Source: Ochrobactrum vermis
GTDB lineage: Bacteria; Pseudomonadota; Alphaproteobacteria; Rhizobiales; Rhizobiaceae
Assembly (NCBI RefSeq): GCF_002975205.1
Contig: NZ_PCOC01000002.1
Location: 1,565,001-1,629,000 of the forward strand
Length of the DNA stretch: 64,000 nt
Direction: 5' to 3'
Below, piece after piece: positions 27,490 to 35,354 of the stretch. The notes beneath the pieces are model-generated. The model was given only the letters and a program-made list of their open reading frames with translations. It searched no databases and was not told the origin of the DNA. The translations under genes and the position numbers were made by a program. Every line of letters starts with the position of its first letter. Positions within the stretch are counted from its first letter, which is position 1.

Positions 27490-27888
27490 ATGAAAACCCC
27501 ACACCCCGTATTAGCCCTCAAGCCCCTTGTCGCCATCGACGCCATCACTTGCGCTGCGATGGGTGTCGCCCTTGTCGCAGCCTCGGCACCAGTCGGTGAA
27601 CTGACCGGAATTCCGGCGCCGCTGCTTTACTGGGCAGGCGTGCTGTTGCTGCCAATAGCGGCCTTCATGGCTTGGGTATCGCGGAGTGCAAATCCACCAG
27701 CATGGGCGGTGAACTTCATCGTGCTAGGCAATGGCGCATGGGTTGCAGCCAGCCTCTTCCTGCCAGTTGCCGGGATGATTGCCCCCAATCTTCTCGGCTG
27801 GCTCTTTCTTGTCGGACAGGCGGCGGCTGTGACGGTACTCAGCTGGCTTGAAGTCCGTGCCGCCCGTACCCTTCAAACCGCATTCTGA
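27490..27888 (+). CDS. Small four-helix membrane protein of unknown function
   Basis: The start is taken at MKTPHPVLALKP, preceded by an AAAGG-containing leader, giving 132 residues. Four hydrophobic segments are visible (VAIDAITCAAMGVALVAAS; LLYWAGVLLLPIAAFMAWV; FIVLGNGAWVAASLFLPV; LLGWLFLVGQAAAVTVLSW). No catalytic motif was recognised. It is followed 17 bases later by a DUF1330 gene and sits divergent from an XRE/MmyB regulator. Short four-helix proteins next to such regulators are common, but their function is not known to me. Confidence 0.82.
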   Translation: MKTPHPVLALKPLVAIDAITCAAMGVALVAASAPVGELTGIPAPLLYWAGVLLLPIAAFMAWVSRSANPPAWAVNFIVLGNGAWVAASLFLPVAGMIAPNLLGWLFLVGQAAAVTVLSWLEVRAARTLQTAF

Positions 27889-27905
27889 TCGAACGGAGAT
27901 TTCAA

Positions 27906-28226
27906 ATGGCCGCTTATGCAATCGCACAGCTTCGCAATGTCCGGGTCAATCAGGGCATTGTGGATTATCTGAAAGCAATCGATGGAACTCTGGCACCGTT
28001 CGACGGACACTTCATCATTCACGGCGGGCCGAAGGATGAACTACTGGAAGGTCTGTCGCCGGATGATCTGATCGTCATCGCTTTTCCCGATCTGGCGACA
28101 GCGCGCAACTGGTATGCCTCGCCCGCCTATCAGGCGATTATCGAGTGGCGTCGGCAGGGATCGGAGGGGGAGATGTTTCTGATCGACGGCGTCGATAAGG
28201 ATCACCGCGCCGCCGATATTCTATGA
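27906..28226 (+). CDS. DUF1330-family protein
   Basis: A 106-residue cytoplasmic protein with the small ferredoxin-like fold of DUF1330 (EthD/ABM-like superfamily). Characteristic parts are YAIAQLRNVRVNQGIVDYLKAI, GHFIIHGGPKDELLEG, IVIAFPDLATARNWYASPAYQ. No enzyme activity is firmly established for this family. It is the second gene of a two-gene unit with the four-helix membrane protein and is convergent with the amidohydrolase gene. Confidence 0.9.
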   Translation: MAAYAIAQLRNVRVNQGIVDYLKAIDGTLAPFDGHFIIHGGPKDELLEGLSPDDLIVIAFPDLATARNWYASPAYQAIIEWRRQGSEGEMFLIDGVDKDHRAADIL

Positions 28227-28275
28227 ACCAGACCAGTCCGGCGACAGCATGAAAACTGCCGCCGGGCTATTTCGG

Positions 28276-30027
28276 TCACGCCGAATAACGCTTGCTGCCA
28301 TCCATCCAGGTTTCGCTCACCTTGATCTGGCTGATCTTCACATCTGGCGTGGTCGGATCTTCTTCCAGAATGGCGAAGTCCGCGAACTTTCCGGTTTCCA
28401 GCGAGCCGATCTGATCTTCCATATGGCACTGCCATGCCGCATCGATGGTGACGGCGCGCAGCGCTGCATCCACCGGGATACGCTCTTCAGGGAAGAACAC
28501 CTCGCCGCCCTCGTTCATCACGCGGGTGACGGCATCCTCGACATAGCGCAGCGGCTCGATCGGCGTCACATTCCAGTCGGAATGAAGCGAAATCTTGAGG
28601 CCCGCCGCCAGAGCCGACGCGCACGGATCGTAGAAGCGCGCGCGCTCAGGCCCCAGAAGACGGTCGCGGAACGCCTTGCCCCACCAGCGCACATGGCCGA
28701 TCAGGAATGATGGCGAAAGCCCCATCTCCTTCATGCGCGCCATCTGATCCGGATGGAAGACACTGCAATGTTCGATACGATGGCGCAGATCGCTGTTCGA
28801 GGACTTGCCGAGAACCGCTTCATAAGCATCCAGAACCATGTCGATCGCTGCATCGCCATTGGCGTGAACGCCAACCTGCCAGCCACCTTCATGTGCCCGG
28901 CGGATGACTTCCGTCACCTGCTCGAGGCTGTAGTTCAGGGCGCCGCGTGCATCGGTGCCCAGATAATTCTCACGCTGATAGCCGGTCTGCGCCTGATTGG
29001 ATCCATCGGCCCATGCCTTGATGCCATCGACGCGGAAAAGATCGTTGCCGCGACCGGGCTTGATGCCTTCCTTTTCCCATTCGTCGAAGATCGTCGACAC
29101 CAGCATGCCGCGATAACGCACCGGCGCCTTGCCGTCGCCGAGAACCGCATCGAGAATTTTCAGATCCTGCGCACCAGCCATGATGCCAATGCCGCAATCG
29201 TGCAGCATGGTGCAACCGACGGAACTTGCGTGATCCAGAAAGCGATGGACGCGCCCGACCATATCGGCCGCCGTCGGAGACGGCATGACGGCCAGGAAAA
29301 TCTGCTGCGCTGCCATTTCTTCAAGACGCCCGCTCAGGTTACCATCAGCATCCCTGACGAAACGCGCACCGGATGGGTTCGGCGTATCTTTGGTGATACC
29401 GGCAATCTTGAAAGCGGCACTGTTGGCATAGGCGTTATGGCCGTTGCTTTCCTGCATGAAGAACGGATTGTTGGGCGCAAGGGCATCCAGTTCGGCCAGC
29501 GTCGGAATTTTGGCGTCCTTCGTGATGCTGGCATCGAACTGCTGCGCGCGCACCCATTCACCCGGCTTGGCGTCAGCGACGCCCTTCTGCAACTTCGACC
29601 AGACGGTCGCATAATCCGGCGTCGTGATCGGACTGACGTCGATCCAGTCCTCGAAAGCCGTGAACACGAAATGCATATGCGGATCGATCAGGCCCGGCAT
29701 CAGGGTGCGCCCCTGAAGGTCCACCACCTGCGCCCCGGAAGCGATGGCAGACTGCACGTCATCCAGCTTGCCGACGGCCAATATCTTGTTGCCGCGCACG
29801 GCAATCGCTTCGGCACGTGGTGCCTTGTCATTCATGGTGAGGATCGTTCCACCCTTGAAGATGACATCGCCCGCAGGGGCCGCAGCCTGCTGCGCAAACG
29901 CCATGCCCGTCGAGGAACAGGCAAAGGCCGAAGTCGCGGCGGCAGCGCCCAGATATTTGAGAAAATCGCGCCGGGAAGCCGTGGACCGCAGATAGGCCAC
30001 CATACCAGGATTACAGGCTATACACAT
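28276..30027 (-). CDS. Tat-exported amidohydrolase, YtcJ-like
   Basis: A 583-residue metal-dependent hydrolase of amidohydrolase family 3. The N-terminus has a twin-arginine signal (STASRRDFLKYLGAAAAT, cut near AFAQQ), so it should act in the periplasm. Metal-site motifs include GLIDPHMHFVFTAF, VGVHANGDAAIDM, LRHRIEHCSVFHPDQ and ISLHSDWNV. A family-typical C-terminal strand region (GSLETGKFADFAILEEDPTT) is complete. The ATG is preceded by AAGGGG. Substrates of YtcJ-like enzymes are mostly unknown, so no reaction is proposed. Confidence 0.93.
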   Translation of the reverse strand: MCIACNPGMVAYLRSTASRRDFLKYLGAAAATSAFACSSTGMAFAQQAAAPAGDVIFKGGTILTMNDKAPRAEAIAVRGNKILAVGKLDDVQSAIASGAQVVDLQGRTLMPGLIDPHMHFVFTAFEDWIDVSPITTPDYATVWSKLQKGVADAKPGEWVRAQQFDASITKDAKIPTLAELDALAPNNPFFMQESNGHNAYANSAAFKIAGITKDTPNPSGARFVRDADGNLSGRLEEMAAQQIFLAVMPSPTAADMVGRVHRFLDHASSVGCTMLHDCGIGIMAGAQDLKILDAVLGDGKAPVRYRGMLVSTIFDEWEKEGIKPGRGNDLFRVDGIKAWADGSNQAQTGYQRENYLGTDARGALNYSLEQVTEVIRRAHEGGWQVGVHANGDAAIDMVLDAYEAVLGKSSNSDLRHRIEHCSVFHPDQMARMKEMGLSPSFLIGHVRWWGKAFRDRLLGPERARFYDPCASALAAGLKISLHSDWNVTPIEPLRYVEDAVTRVMNEGGEVFFPEERIPVDAALRAVTIDAAWQCHMEDQIGSLETGKFADFAILEEDPTTPDVKISQIKVSETWMDGSKRYSA

Positions 30028-30323
30028 CCGAATACCCCTTCTTTACCACAGAACTTAAATATCACCGATCCGGCAATAACTAATTTTAGTAGCAATAGTA
30101 TAGCGCAACAGCATTATAAAATATTTAATACATTTCATTATTATGTTTATTAGGCATTTCTAATTTAGATACTTATTCAAAGATGAATTACAGATGCGAA
30201 GACGATCCATCATACCCTTATCTTTATGTTTTTTCTTCCCGATTTCATGTGGTCGCAATTTTGAACAGCAGCGCGAAGTTTGCAGAAATATGAAATGGCG
30301 GTATGATCGCATCGATACACGCA
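30028..30323. other. AT-rich intergenic region upstream of the amidohydrolase
   Basis: About 300 bases of low GC, clearly different from flanking DNA, with runs of A and T around 30060-30180. It probably contains the amidohydrolase promoter. A small + strand frame beginning MRRRSIIPLSLCFFFPISC looks vaguely like a lipoprotein signal but runs into the neighbouring gene and is not supported. Confidence 0.45.
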
Positions 30324-30353
30324 TAAAAAAAATCCGCCGAAAATCGACGGATT
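30324..30353 (-). terminator. Rho-independent terminator of the DUF1801 gene
   Basis: Read on the - strand, a ten-pair stem (AATCCGTCGA with TCGGCGGATT, one T-G pair) with a three-base loop runs into seven T residues. It lies about 35 bases after the stop of the adjacent DUF1801 gene. Confidence 0.88.
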
Positions 30354-30386
30354 CTGCAAGGAAAACCACGATATCACGACGAATGG

Positions 30387-30788
30387 TCAGCCGCTTTTGG
30401 ATTTTTTGCGCGCATGCTTGGCTTCGTTATGCGCAATGGCAGCATGAACAAGCGCGATGAAGGCATCTTCGTTGACCTCTTCACCTTCTCCTATATCCAG
30501 CGCCCGGCGCGTATTGCCTTCAAGACTGGAGTTGAAGATCCCGGTCGGATCGTCCAGTGCCGCACCGTTGGCGAAAGTAAGCTTGACGACTTTCTTGTAG
30601 GTCTCCCCGGTGCAGATAATGCCGTCATGCGACCACACGGGGACGCCGCGCCATTTCCATTCCTCAACCACTTCAGGATCGGCCTGTCTTATGAGCGCGC
30701 GCATCCTGGCAAGCGTCTCTCCGCGCCAGTCGCCGAGTTCGGCAATACGCCCATCTATGAGCTTTGAAGCATCGTCATTGCCTGCCAT
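30387..30788 (-). CDS. DUF1801-family protein (copy 1)
   Basis: A 133-residue protein of the DUF1801/YdhG-like fold. The core is LARMRALIRQADPEVVEEWKWRG with VPVWSHDGIICTGETYKKVVKLTFANGA and the ending VNEDAFIALVHAAIAHNEAKHA (each split by short loops). A lysine-rich tail follows. No catalytic residues are known for the family. A strong terminator follows the gene. A second, divergent DUF1801 gene lies 120 bases upstream on the same strand, separated by a REP-like repeat. Confidence 0.9.
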   Translation of the reverse strand: MAGNDDASKLIDGRIAELGDWRGETLARMRALIRQADPEVVEEWKWRGVPVWSHDGIICTGETYKKVVKLTFANGAALDDPTGIFNSSLEGNTRRALDIGEGEEVNEDAFIALVHAAIAHNEAKHARKKSKSG

Positions 30789-30816
30789 GAAATTCCTTCC
30801 TCGACCTTGGGCGCGT

Positions 30817-30906
30817 TTCGATCTGATTGAATCATATCGGCGCTCCAGCGGTTTGATTGAACGCCCATCTTATCCGAAAGCCGTTTCACATTTTTCGAGA
30901 TACACC
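30817..30906. repeat. REP-like element with GANTC-centred palindrome
   Basis: The left part is an imperfect palindrome CGATCTGATT then GAATCATATCG, nearly the same as the perfect one at 49.7 kb. The right part (ATCTTATCCGAAAGCCG with TTTCACATTTTTCGAG) matches the 58-base units at 24.7 kb. It ends directly at the stop codon of the second DUF1801 gene. Confidence 0.75.
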
Positions 30907-31329
30907 CTACATTTTCTCGCCCGGCAACTGGCTTGCCTGCCTGATCCAGTCCGCGAGCTGGGCTTCGTCCACCTTGTCCTGTTCATGGATATGGAAATAA
31001 CGCGTGTCCTGACTCTTGGATTCGACCGGCGGCATCGGCTTCAGCTTTGCCCCGCGAAAGAACGCAACCTTTATATATTTCTCGAAACAGTGATAGCTGA
31101 GAAACCAGCCCTCTCCCCTCATGCCATAGAACGGAGAGTTCCATTTCACCGCTTTATGCACACCGGGAACCGTGCGCTCGACAAGAGCGTCGAGGCGGCG
31201 GCCTGCTTCGCTTTTCCATCCCGGCATGGCCGCGATATAGGCCTGAACCGGCGCATCGCCCTTGCCCTTGGCGATCTGGGGATTGCCGCCCGATAGAAGT
31301 ACCGGGCCATCAGGTTTTTTATCGGTCAT
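30907..31329 (-). CDS. DUF1801-family protein (copy 2)
   Basis: A 140-residue DUF1801 protein with KGDAPVQAYIAAMPGW, the helix RRLDALVERTVPGVHKAVKW, and the strand pair NSPFYGMRGEGWFLSYHCFEKYIKVAFFRGA (split by a turn). The C-terminus is QLADWIRQASQLPG. It is only distantly like copy 1, so the pair is not a recent duplication. The stop codon touches a REP-like element. Function is unknown; a structural relation to small stress-related domains is all that can be said. Confidence 0.9.
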   Translation of the reverse strand: MTDKKPDGPVLLSGGNPQIAKGKGDAPVQAYIAAMPGWKSEAGRRLDALVERTVPGVHKAVKWNSPFYGMRGEGWFLSYHCFEKYIKVAFFRGAKLKPMPPVESKSQDTRYFHIHEQDKVDEAQLADWIRQASQLPGEKM

Positions 31330-31433
31330 TCAGTTTCCTCCGCAAATCACCTCTTCCGCCATCCCCTCATTGAAGTGACCATAACATCTCGTTTTGTATA
31401 CGACCAAGCTTTGGGTGACGGGACAGAGCAACT

Positions 31434-31464
31434 GCCGTTTCGGTCTGGACGAGACCGAAACGGC
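31434..31464 (-). terminator. Terminator-like hairpin after the GGDEF-EAL gene
   Basis: Perfect thirteen-base arms GCCGTTTCGGTCT and AGACCGAAACGGC surround a five-base loop, starting one base after the stop codon. No T-run follows on the - strand, so it may act with Rho or protect the transcript end. Confidence 0.7.
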
Positions 31465-31465
31465 T

Positions 31466-33436
31466 CTAGCGGACAGCCTGATCGAGCTTTGCCCCGGCGC
31501 TCGATCTGGCAAGGGCATCCAGAGCCGTGTTCATCGGCAGAGCTGGCGCAAACAGGAAGCCCTGTCCGCTGTTGCAGCCCAGTTTGCAAAGGGTGTCGCG
31601 GTCTTCCTCCGTTTCGATCCCTTCGGCGGTGACCTTGATACCGAGAGCGTCTCCCAGCTCCACCATGGCGCGCACGATGTGCTGATCACCTTCGGATTCG
31701 GCAATGCCTCGCACAAATACCTTGTCGATCTTGATCTTGGTGATGAGCCCCTTCTTCAAGGAAGCAAAAGTGGCAAAGCCGGTGCCAAAATCGTCAAGCG
31801 CAATGGAGACACCGGCATTCGACAAGGCACCGAGGCTGTCATTCATCCCGCGCTGATCGAAGGGAGCCTCCTCCGTAATTTCGATTTCAAGCATGGAAAT
31901 CGGCAGATCGCGTTTTTCCATCTGGGACAGGATTTCGTGCGGAATCCGTCCGCCCGCCAGTTCGCGAGGAGAAAGGTTCATGGCGACAGTCAGATCGTTG
32001 CGCCCGCCCTCGGTGAGCTTGTCGATCATCTCGCAGCAATTGAAGAGCACATTGTGCGTAAGCTGCCGCACCACGCCCACTTCACAGGCAACGTCGATGA
32101 TCTCCGGCGGAGGGATTGCGCCGTGCTGTGGATGATCCCAGCGCAGCAGCGCCTCGAAACCGATCGTGCGCCCGCTGGAAAGCTCAACCACCGGCTGGAA
32201 GTAAGTTTGTATTTGTCCGGTTTCGATCGCGATACGCAGATCACGCTCGATGCTCTGTTTACGCTCCCACTCGTGCTGAAGCCGCTTCTCGAAAAAGTAA
32301 TATTCGTTGCGACCGCGCTTTTTGGCGGCATATAGCGCGAAATCGGCCCGCAGCAGCATTTCAACCGGATCAAGCCGCTCAAGCCGGCAGACGCCGACAC
32401 AGGCACCAATCTCGACCGACAGAATTCCCTGATAATGAGCAGTCAAACTGCCGATAATACGCGTCGCCACCAGTCCGGCCTCGATCTTCGCCGCCGGTTC
32501 GGGGTAAAGAAGGATGAATTCATCGCCGCCAATGCGCGCCAGAACGGATCGCTCCGGCGAAACCTGACGAATGCGCTGCGCAATTGCGACAAGGAGGTCA
32601 TCGCCGATCTTGTGGCCGTAAGTATCATTGACGGATTTGAACCCGTCGAGATCGATCAGCATGACGATGAACGGACCGTCTTTTACCGGAAACAGGCGGA
32701 TAGACGTTTCAAGACCGCGCCGGTTGAAGAGCCCGGTCAGCGGATCTTCCTGGGACTTGAGCGCCATTTCATCGGCCGTCTGCTTGGCTTCGTGCTTCAG
32801 TCGGCTGGTTTCGATAAACCTGTGCTGTCCAAGCAGTGCCCCGCGGGTGATCCCGAACCAGAAAAGAACGACCGAGAAAGCAAGCACGCCGTGCTGCAGG
32901 TCAGCCTGCAAAGCCAGGCAAACCGCCGTCACGACAAGCGGCAGCGTTATGAAATTGATTGCCACGGCAGCGTAGGAGGAACCGTAGGTAACGGCGCCCG
33001 CGCAAATACCGGCAAGAATGACCAGATATACCGACGATTGCGGGTCCGTGAACCCATGGGAAAGGACGGCAACGCCAGCCCATAGCAGGCCCGACAAGGC
33101 CGCGAGGGACTGGAACCGCGAGAGCTGGCGCTGCAAGACAGCAACATCTTCAACCGGCGCAGCCGGGCTCCGGTAGTACGCTATCGCATCGATGAAGCGC
33201 AGCGCGTTGACGATGTTGACCAGCACAAACCAGACAATAGGTACCCAGAAGTGCCCTCCCGCCACCTGAACCAGCAGAATGAGCATGGACAGAATCGTAC
33301 TGATGGGCATCGAAAAGCGCGTGCCCTCGCAAATATCCCTGAGCTGATCCGCGAGTATCTTGCCGGTTATCGGGCTGTTCTGCCTGCCATAGGCAGATCT
33401 GGCCAGTTGAAGCCAATATGCTGTTCTCGACCCCAT
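31466..33436 (-). CDS. Membrane-bound GGDEF-EAL cyclic-di-GMP protein
   Basis: A 656-residue protein with an N-terminal membrane region of about five to six segments (roughly 40-205). A GGDEF domain follows, with intact RIGGDEF (GGDEF at 303-307) and DPLTGLFNRRGLE. The EAL domain has intact EALLRW (EAL at 428-430), the metal-binding Glu of EITEEAP, DDFGTGF, KIDKVFV and TAEGIET. Both catalytic sites look complete, so it could make and degrade cyclic di-GMP. The membrane part shows no known sensor motif. It may influence polysaccharide output, but nothing here links it directly to the locus at 1-17 kb. Confidence 0.95.
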   Translation of the reverse strand: MGSRTAYWLQLARSAYGRQNSPITGKILADQLRDICEGTRFSMPISTILSMLILLVQVAGGHFWVPIVWFVLVNIVNALRFIDAIAYYRSPAAPVEDVAVLQRQLSRFQSLAALSGLLWAGVAVLSHGFTDPQSSVYLVILAGICAGAVTYGSSYAAVAINFITLPLVVTAVCLALQADLQHGVLAFSVVLFWFGITRGALLGQHRFIETSRLKHEAKQTADEMALKSQEDPLTGLFNRRGLETSIRLFPVKDGPFIVMLIDLDGFKSVNDTYGHKIGDDLLVAIAQRIRQVSPERSVLARIGGDEFILLYPEPAAKIEAGLVATRIIGSLTAHYQGILSVEIGACVGVCRLERLDPVEMLLRADFALYAAKKRGRNEYYFFEKRLQHEWERKQSIERDLRIAIETGQIQTYFQPVVELSSGRTIGFEALLRWDHPQHGAIPPPEIIDVACEVGVVRQLTHNVLFNCCEMIDKLTEGGRNDLTVAMNLSPRELAGGRIPHEILSQMEKRDLPISMLEIEITEEAPFDQRGMNDSLGALSNAGVSIALDDFGTGFATFASLKKGLITKIKIDKVFVRGIAESEGDQHIVRAMVELGDALGIKVTAEGIETEEDRDTLCKLGCNSGQGFLFAPALPMNTALDALARSSAGAKLDQAVR

Positions 33437-33706
33437 TTATACGCCACCACTGGTCAGAGCACCTTCAGCTTTTTCCAATCGGGAACGCCCCTCCAGTTCC
33501 TGGTCGAAAAGGAATGACAGCAAACCTGCCCCCCGACTGGCAAGTATAACATGCATGCAATCTAAAATGCCAATAGCGTAATGGTTCAATCAATACGATT
33601 ACTTCGGCCAATACGATACTTCTGCGGAGGCGGCACATCGCCCGACGTGCCGCTTTCAGAGCATCTCCAATAATCCAAACAAAACCGGAACTGCTCCCGT
33701 GCAGAA

Positions 33707-34996
33707 TTATTCGGTCTGTGAGACTTCCGCCGTCAGCAGCAGCTTGTCGATGCGGCGCCCGTCGAGGTCAACAATTTCGAAAACCCAACCGTTCTTGACG
33801 AAGGTTTCGCCCACATCCGGCAGATGCTTCATTTCCTCAAGCGCCAACCCGGCGACAGTGTTGTATTCTGCATCCTCATCGACAGGGAAACGCAGGAATT
33901 CCGAAAACTCGTCAATCGGCATCCAGCCCGAGACGAGGTAAGAACCATCCGCCCGGCGCACGATTGCCTTTTCCTCGACGTGGTCCTCCTGCATGGCACC
34001 GATGATCGCTTCCATCACGTCGCCTGCGGTGATCACCCCTTCAAAATGACCGTATTCGTCATAGACGAGCACCATATGGGTGGGCGTGCCGCGAATAGCC
34101 TCCACCACGTCAAGCGCATCGGAAAAGTCCGACACGACCGGAACGTCCCTGACGATCTCGCGCAGATTGACACTGCCCTTGGAGGATAGCTGGTTGAAGA
34201 AGTCGCGCACCTGCAGAACGCCGATCACTTCGTCGGAATTCTCGCCGCGCACCGGAAGACGGGAGCGACCCGTATTCCGCAGCTGCTCGCGGATTTCCTC
34301 GAAACTGTCGTCCACATCGACCATTTCGACATCCATGCGCGGCGTCATAAGCCCGCGCGCCGTTCGGTCGGCCAGGCGCATCACGCCTGCAATCATGCGG
34401 GATTCCCCGGTCTCGATCACACCTGCGCTATGGGCTTCGGCCAGGACTGACTTGATCTCTTCGTCCGTCATGCCGTCGCTCGACTTGCCCGACTGACCGA
34501 GCAGCTTCAGGACCAGACGTCCCGACGTATCCAGAAGCCAGACCAGAGGTGCGGCCGCCTTGGACAGCAGCGCCATCGTCGGGGCGACGCGGCTTGCAAC
34601 CGCTTCCGGTTCACGCAGCGCAATCTGCTTCGGCACGAGTTCACCGACGATCAACGACAGATAGGTGATAACCACAACCACCGAACCGACACCAAGCGCA
34701 TCGGCAAGAGCAGGCGAGAGCCCCTGCCCCAGAAGCCAGCCGGAAAGGCGGGCGCCGAGCGTTGCGCCGGAAAACGCACCTGACAGGATGCCTACCAGCG
34801 TAATGCCAATCTGGACGGTGGAGAGAAAACGACCGGGATCGTCAGCAAGCTCAATGGCCATGCGGGCACCCCGGCTGCCCTTGTCGGCCATTACCCTCAG
34901 TCGTGCCGGGCGGGAGGACACCACTGCGAGCTCCGACATGGCGAGTACACCATTGAGGATCGTCAGCAGCACGACCGTAATTATTTCAAAATACAA
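33707..34996 (-). CDS. CNNM/CorC-type membrane protein with CBS pair (hemolysin family)
   Basis: A 429-residue protein. The DUF21/CNNM membrane domain occupies about 1-180 (YFEIITVVLLTILNGVLAMSELAVVSS cut by the first helix end, ITYLSLIVGELVPKQIAL). Two CBS domains follow (GLMTPRMDVEMVDVDDSFEEI, LPVRGENSDEVIGVLQVRDFF, THMVLVYDEYGHFEGVITAGDVMEAIIG split over strands) and a CorC/HlyC transporter-associated domain ends the chain. The family is linked to magnesium and cobalt efflux. The start codon is TTG, six bases after GAGGGG. The name hemolysin is historical and not supported by sequence. Confidence 0.93.
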   Translation of the reverse strand: MYFEIITVVLLTILNGVLAMSELAVVSSRPARLRVMADKGSRGARMAIELADDPGRFLSTVQIGITLVGILSGAFSGATLGARLSGWLLGQGLSPALADALGVGSVVVVITYLSLIVGELVPKQIALREPEAVASRVAPTMALLSKAAAPLVWLLDTSGRLVLKLLGQSGKSSDGMTDEEIKSVLAEAHSAGVIETGESRMIAGVMRLADRTARGLMTPRMDVEMVDVDDSFEEIREQLRNTGRSRLPVRGENSDEVIGVLQVRDFFNQLSSKGSVNLREIVRDVPVVSDFSDALDVVEAIRGTPTHMVLVYDEYGHFEGVITAGDVMEAIIGAMQEDHVEEKAIVRRADGSYLVSGWMPIDEFSEFLRFPVDEDAEYNTVAGLALEEMKHLPDVGETFVKNGWVFEIVDLDGRRIDKLLLTAEVSQTE

Positions 34997-35354
34997 AACT
35001 GCCCCTCAGGATCAGATAATCGGAATATAATGATAGAAAGGAACCGCACCTCTTTCCAGAGGCCACCGCATAAAATACTGCGATACTGTGAGATTTGCAG
35101 TAGTGATACGCCCTTTTCTAGCCCTTGGCGAAAGCCTTTTCTCTTCATTCCAGTAAATGATTCACAATGAAGCTCAAACTTCAAAATCGCCGTTTGGTCA
35201 GGCCAATTGCGCTCAATCGCAGCAAATCTGCGAATTCCATTGGCTGACACATGGTATTTTTGCCGCATACGTAAAATTGGCTTGACCAGAAACCGGCAGC
35301 CTTCTACTTCTTCCATCCATAGGTGACGAAACTTTGCGCGAGGGAGGAAGCGTG
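34997..35354. other. Intergenic region before the ribose-type ABC operon
   Basis: About 350 bases between divergently transcribed genes. Small open frames have no coding features. It should hold promoters for the CNNM gene and the ABC operon, but I saw no clear operator or regulator gene next to it. Confidence 0.45.

Noticed and set aside
28753..30153. A 466-codon + strand frame across the amidohydrolase
   Set aside because: The amidohydrolase has a Tat signal and metal motifs. The opposite frame lacks a ribosome site and family features.
30194..30460. Small + strand frame beginning with a lipoprotein-like signal
   Set aside because: No ribosome site, poor lipobox, and the frame runs through the terminator into an opposite gene.
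30387..31329. Adjacent DUF1801 genes as a recent tandem duplication
   Set aside because: The two proteins share only the family fold; their sequences are too different for a recent copy event.
33655..33700. Possible further copy of the REP-like element
   Set aside because: Only short matches (AGAGCATCTCC, AAACCGGAACTGCTC) are visible, not a clear inverted repeat.
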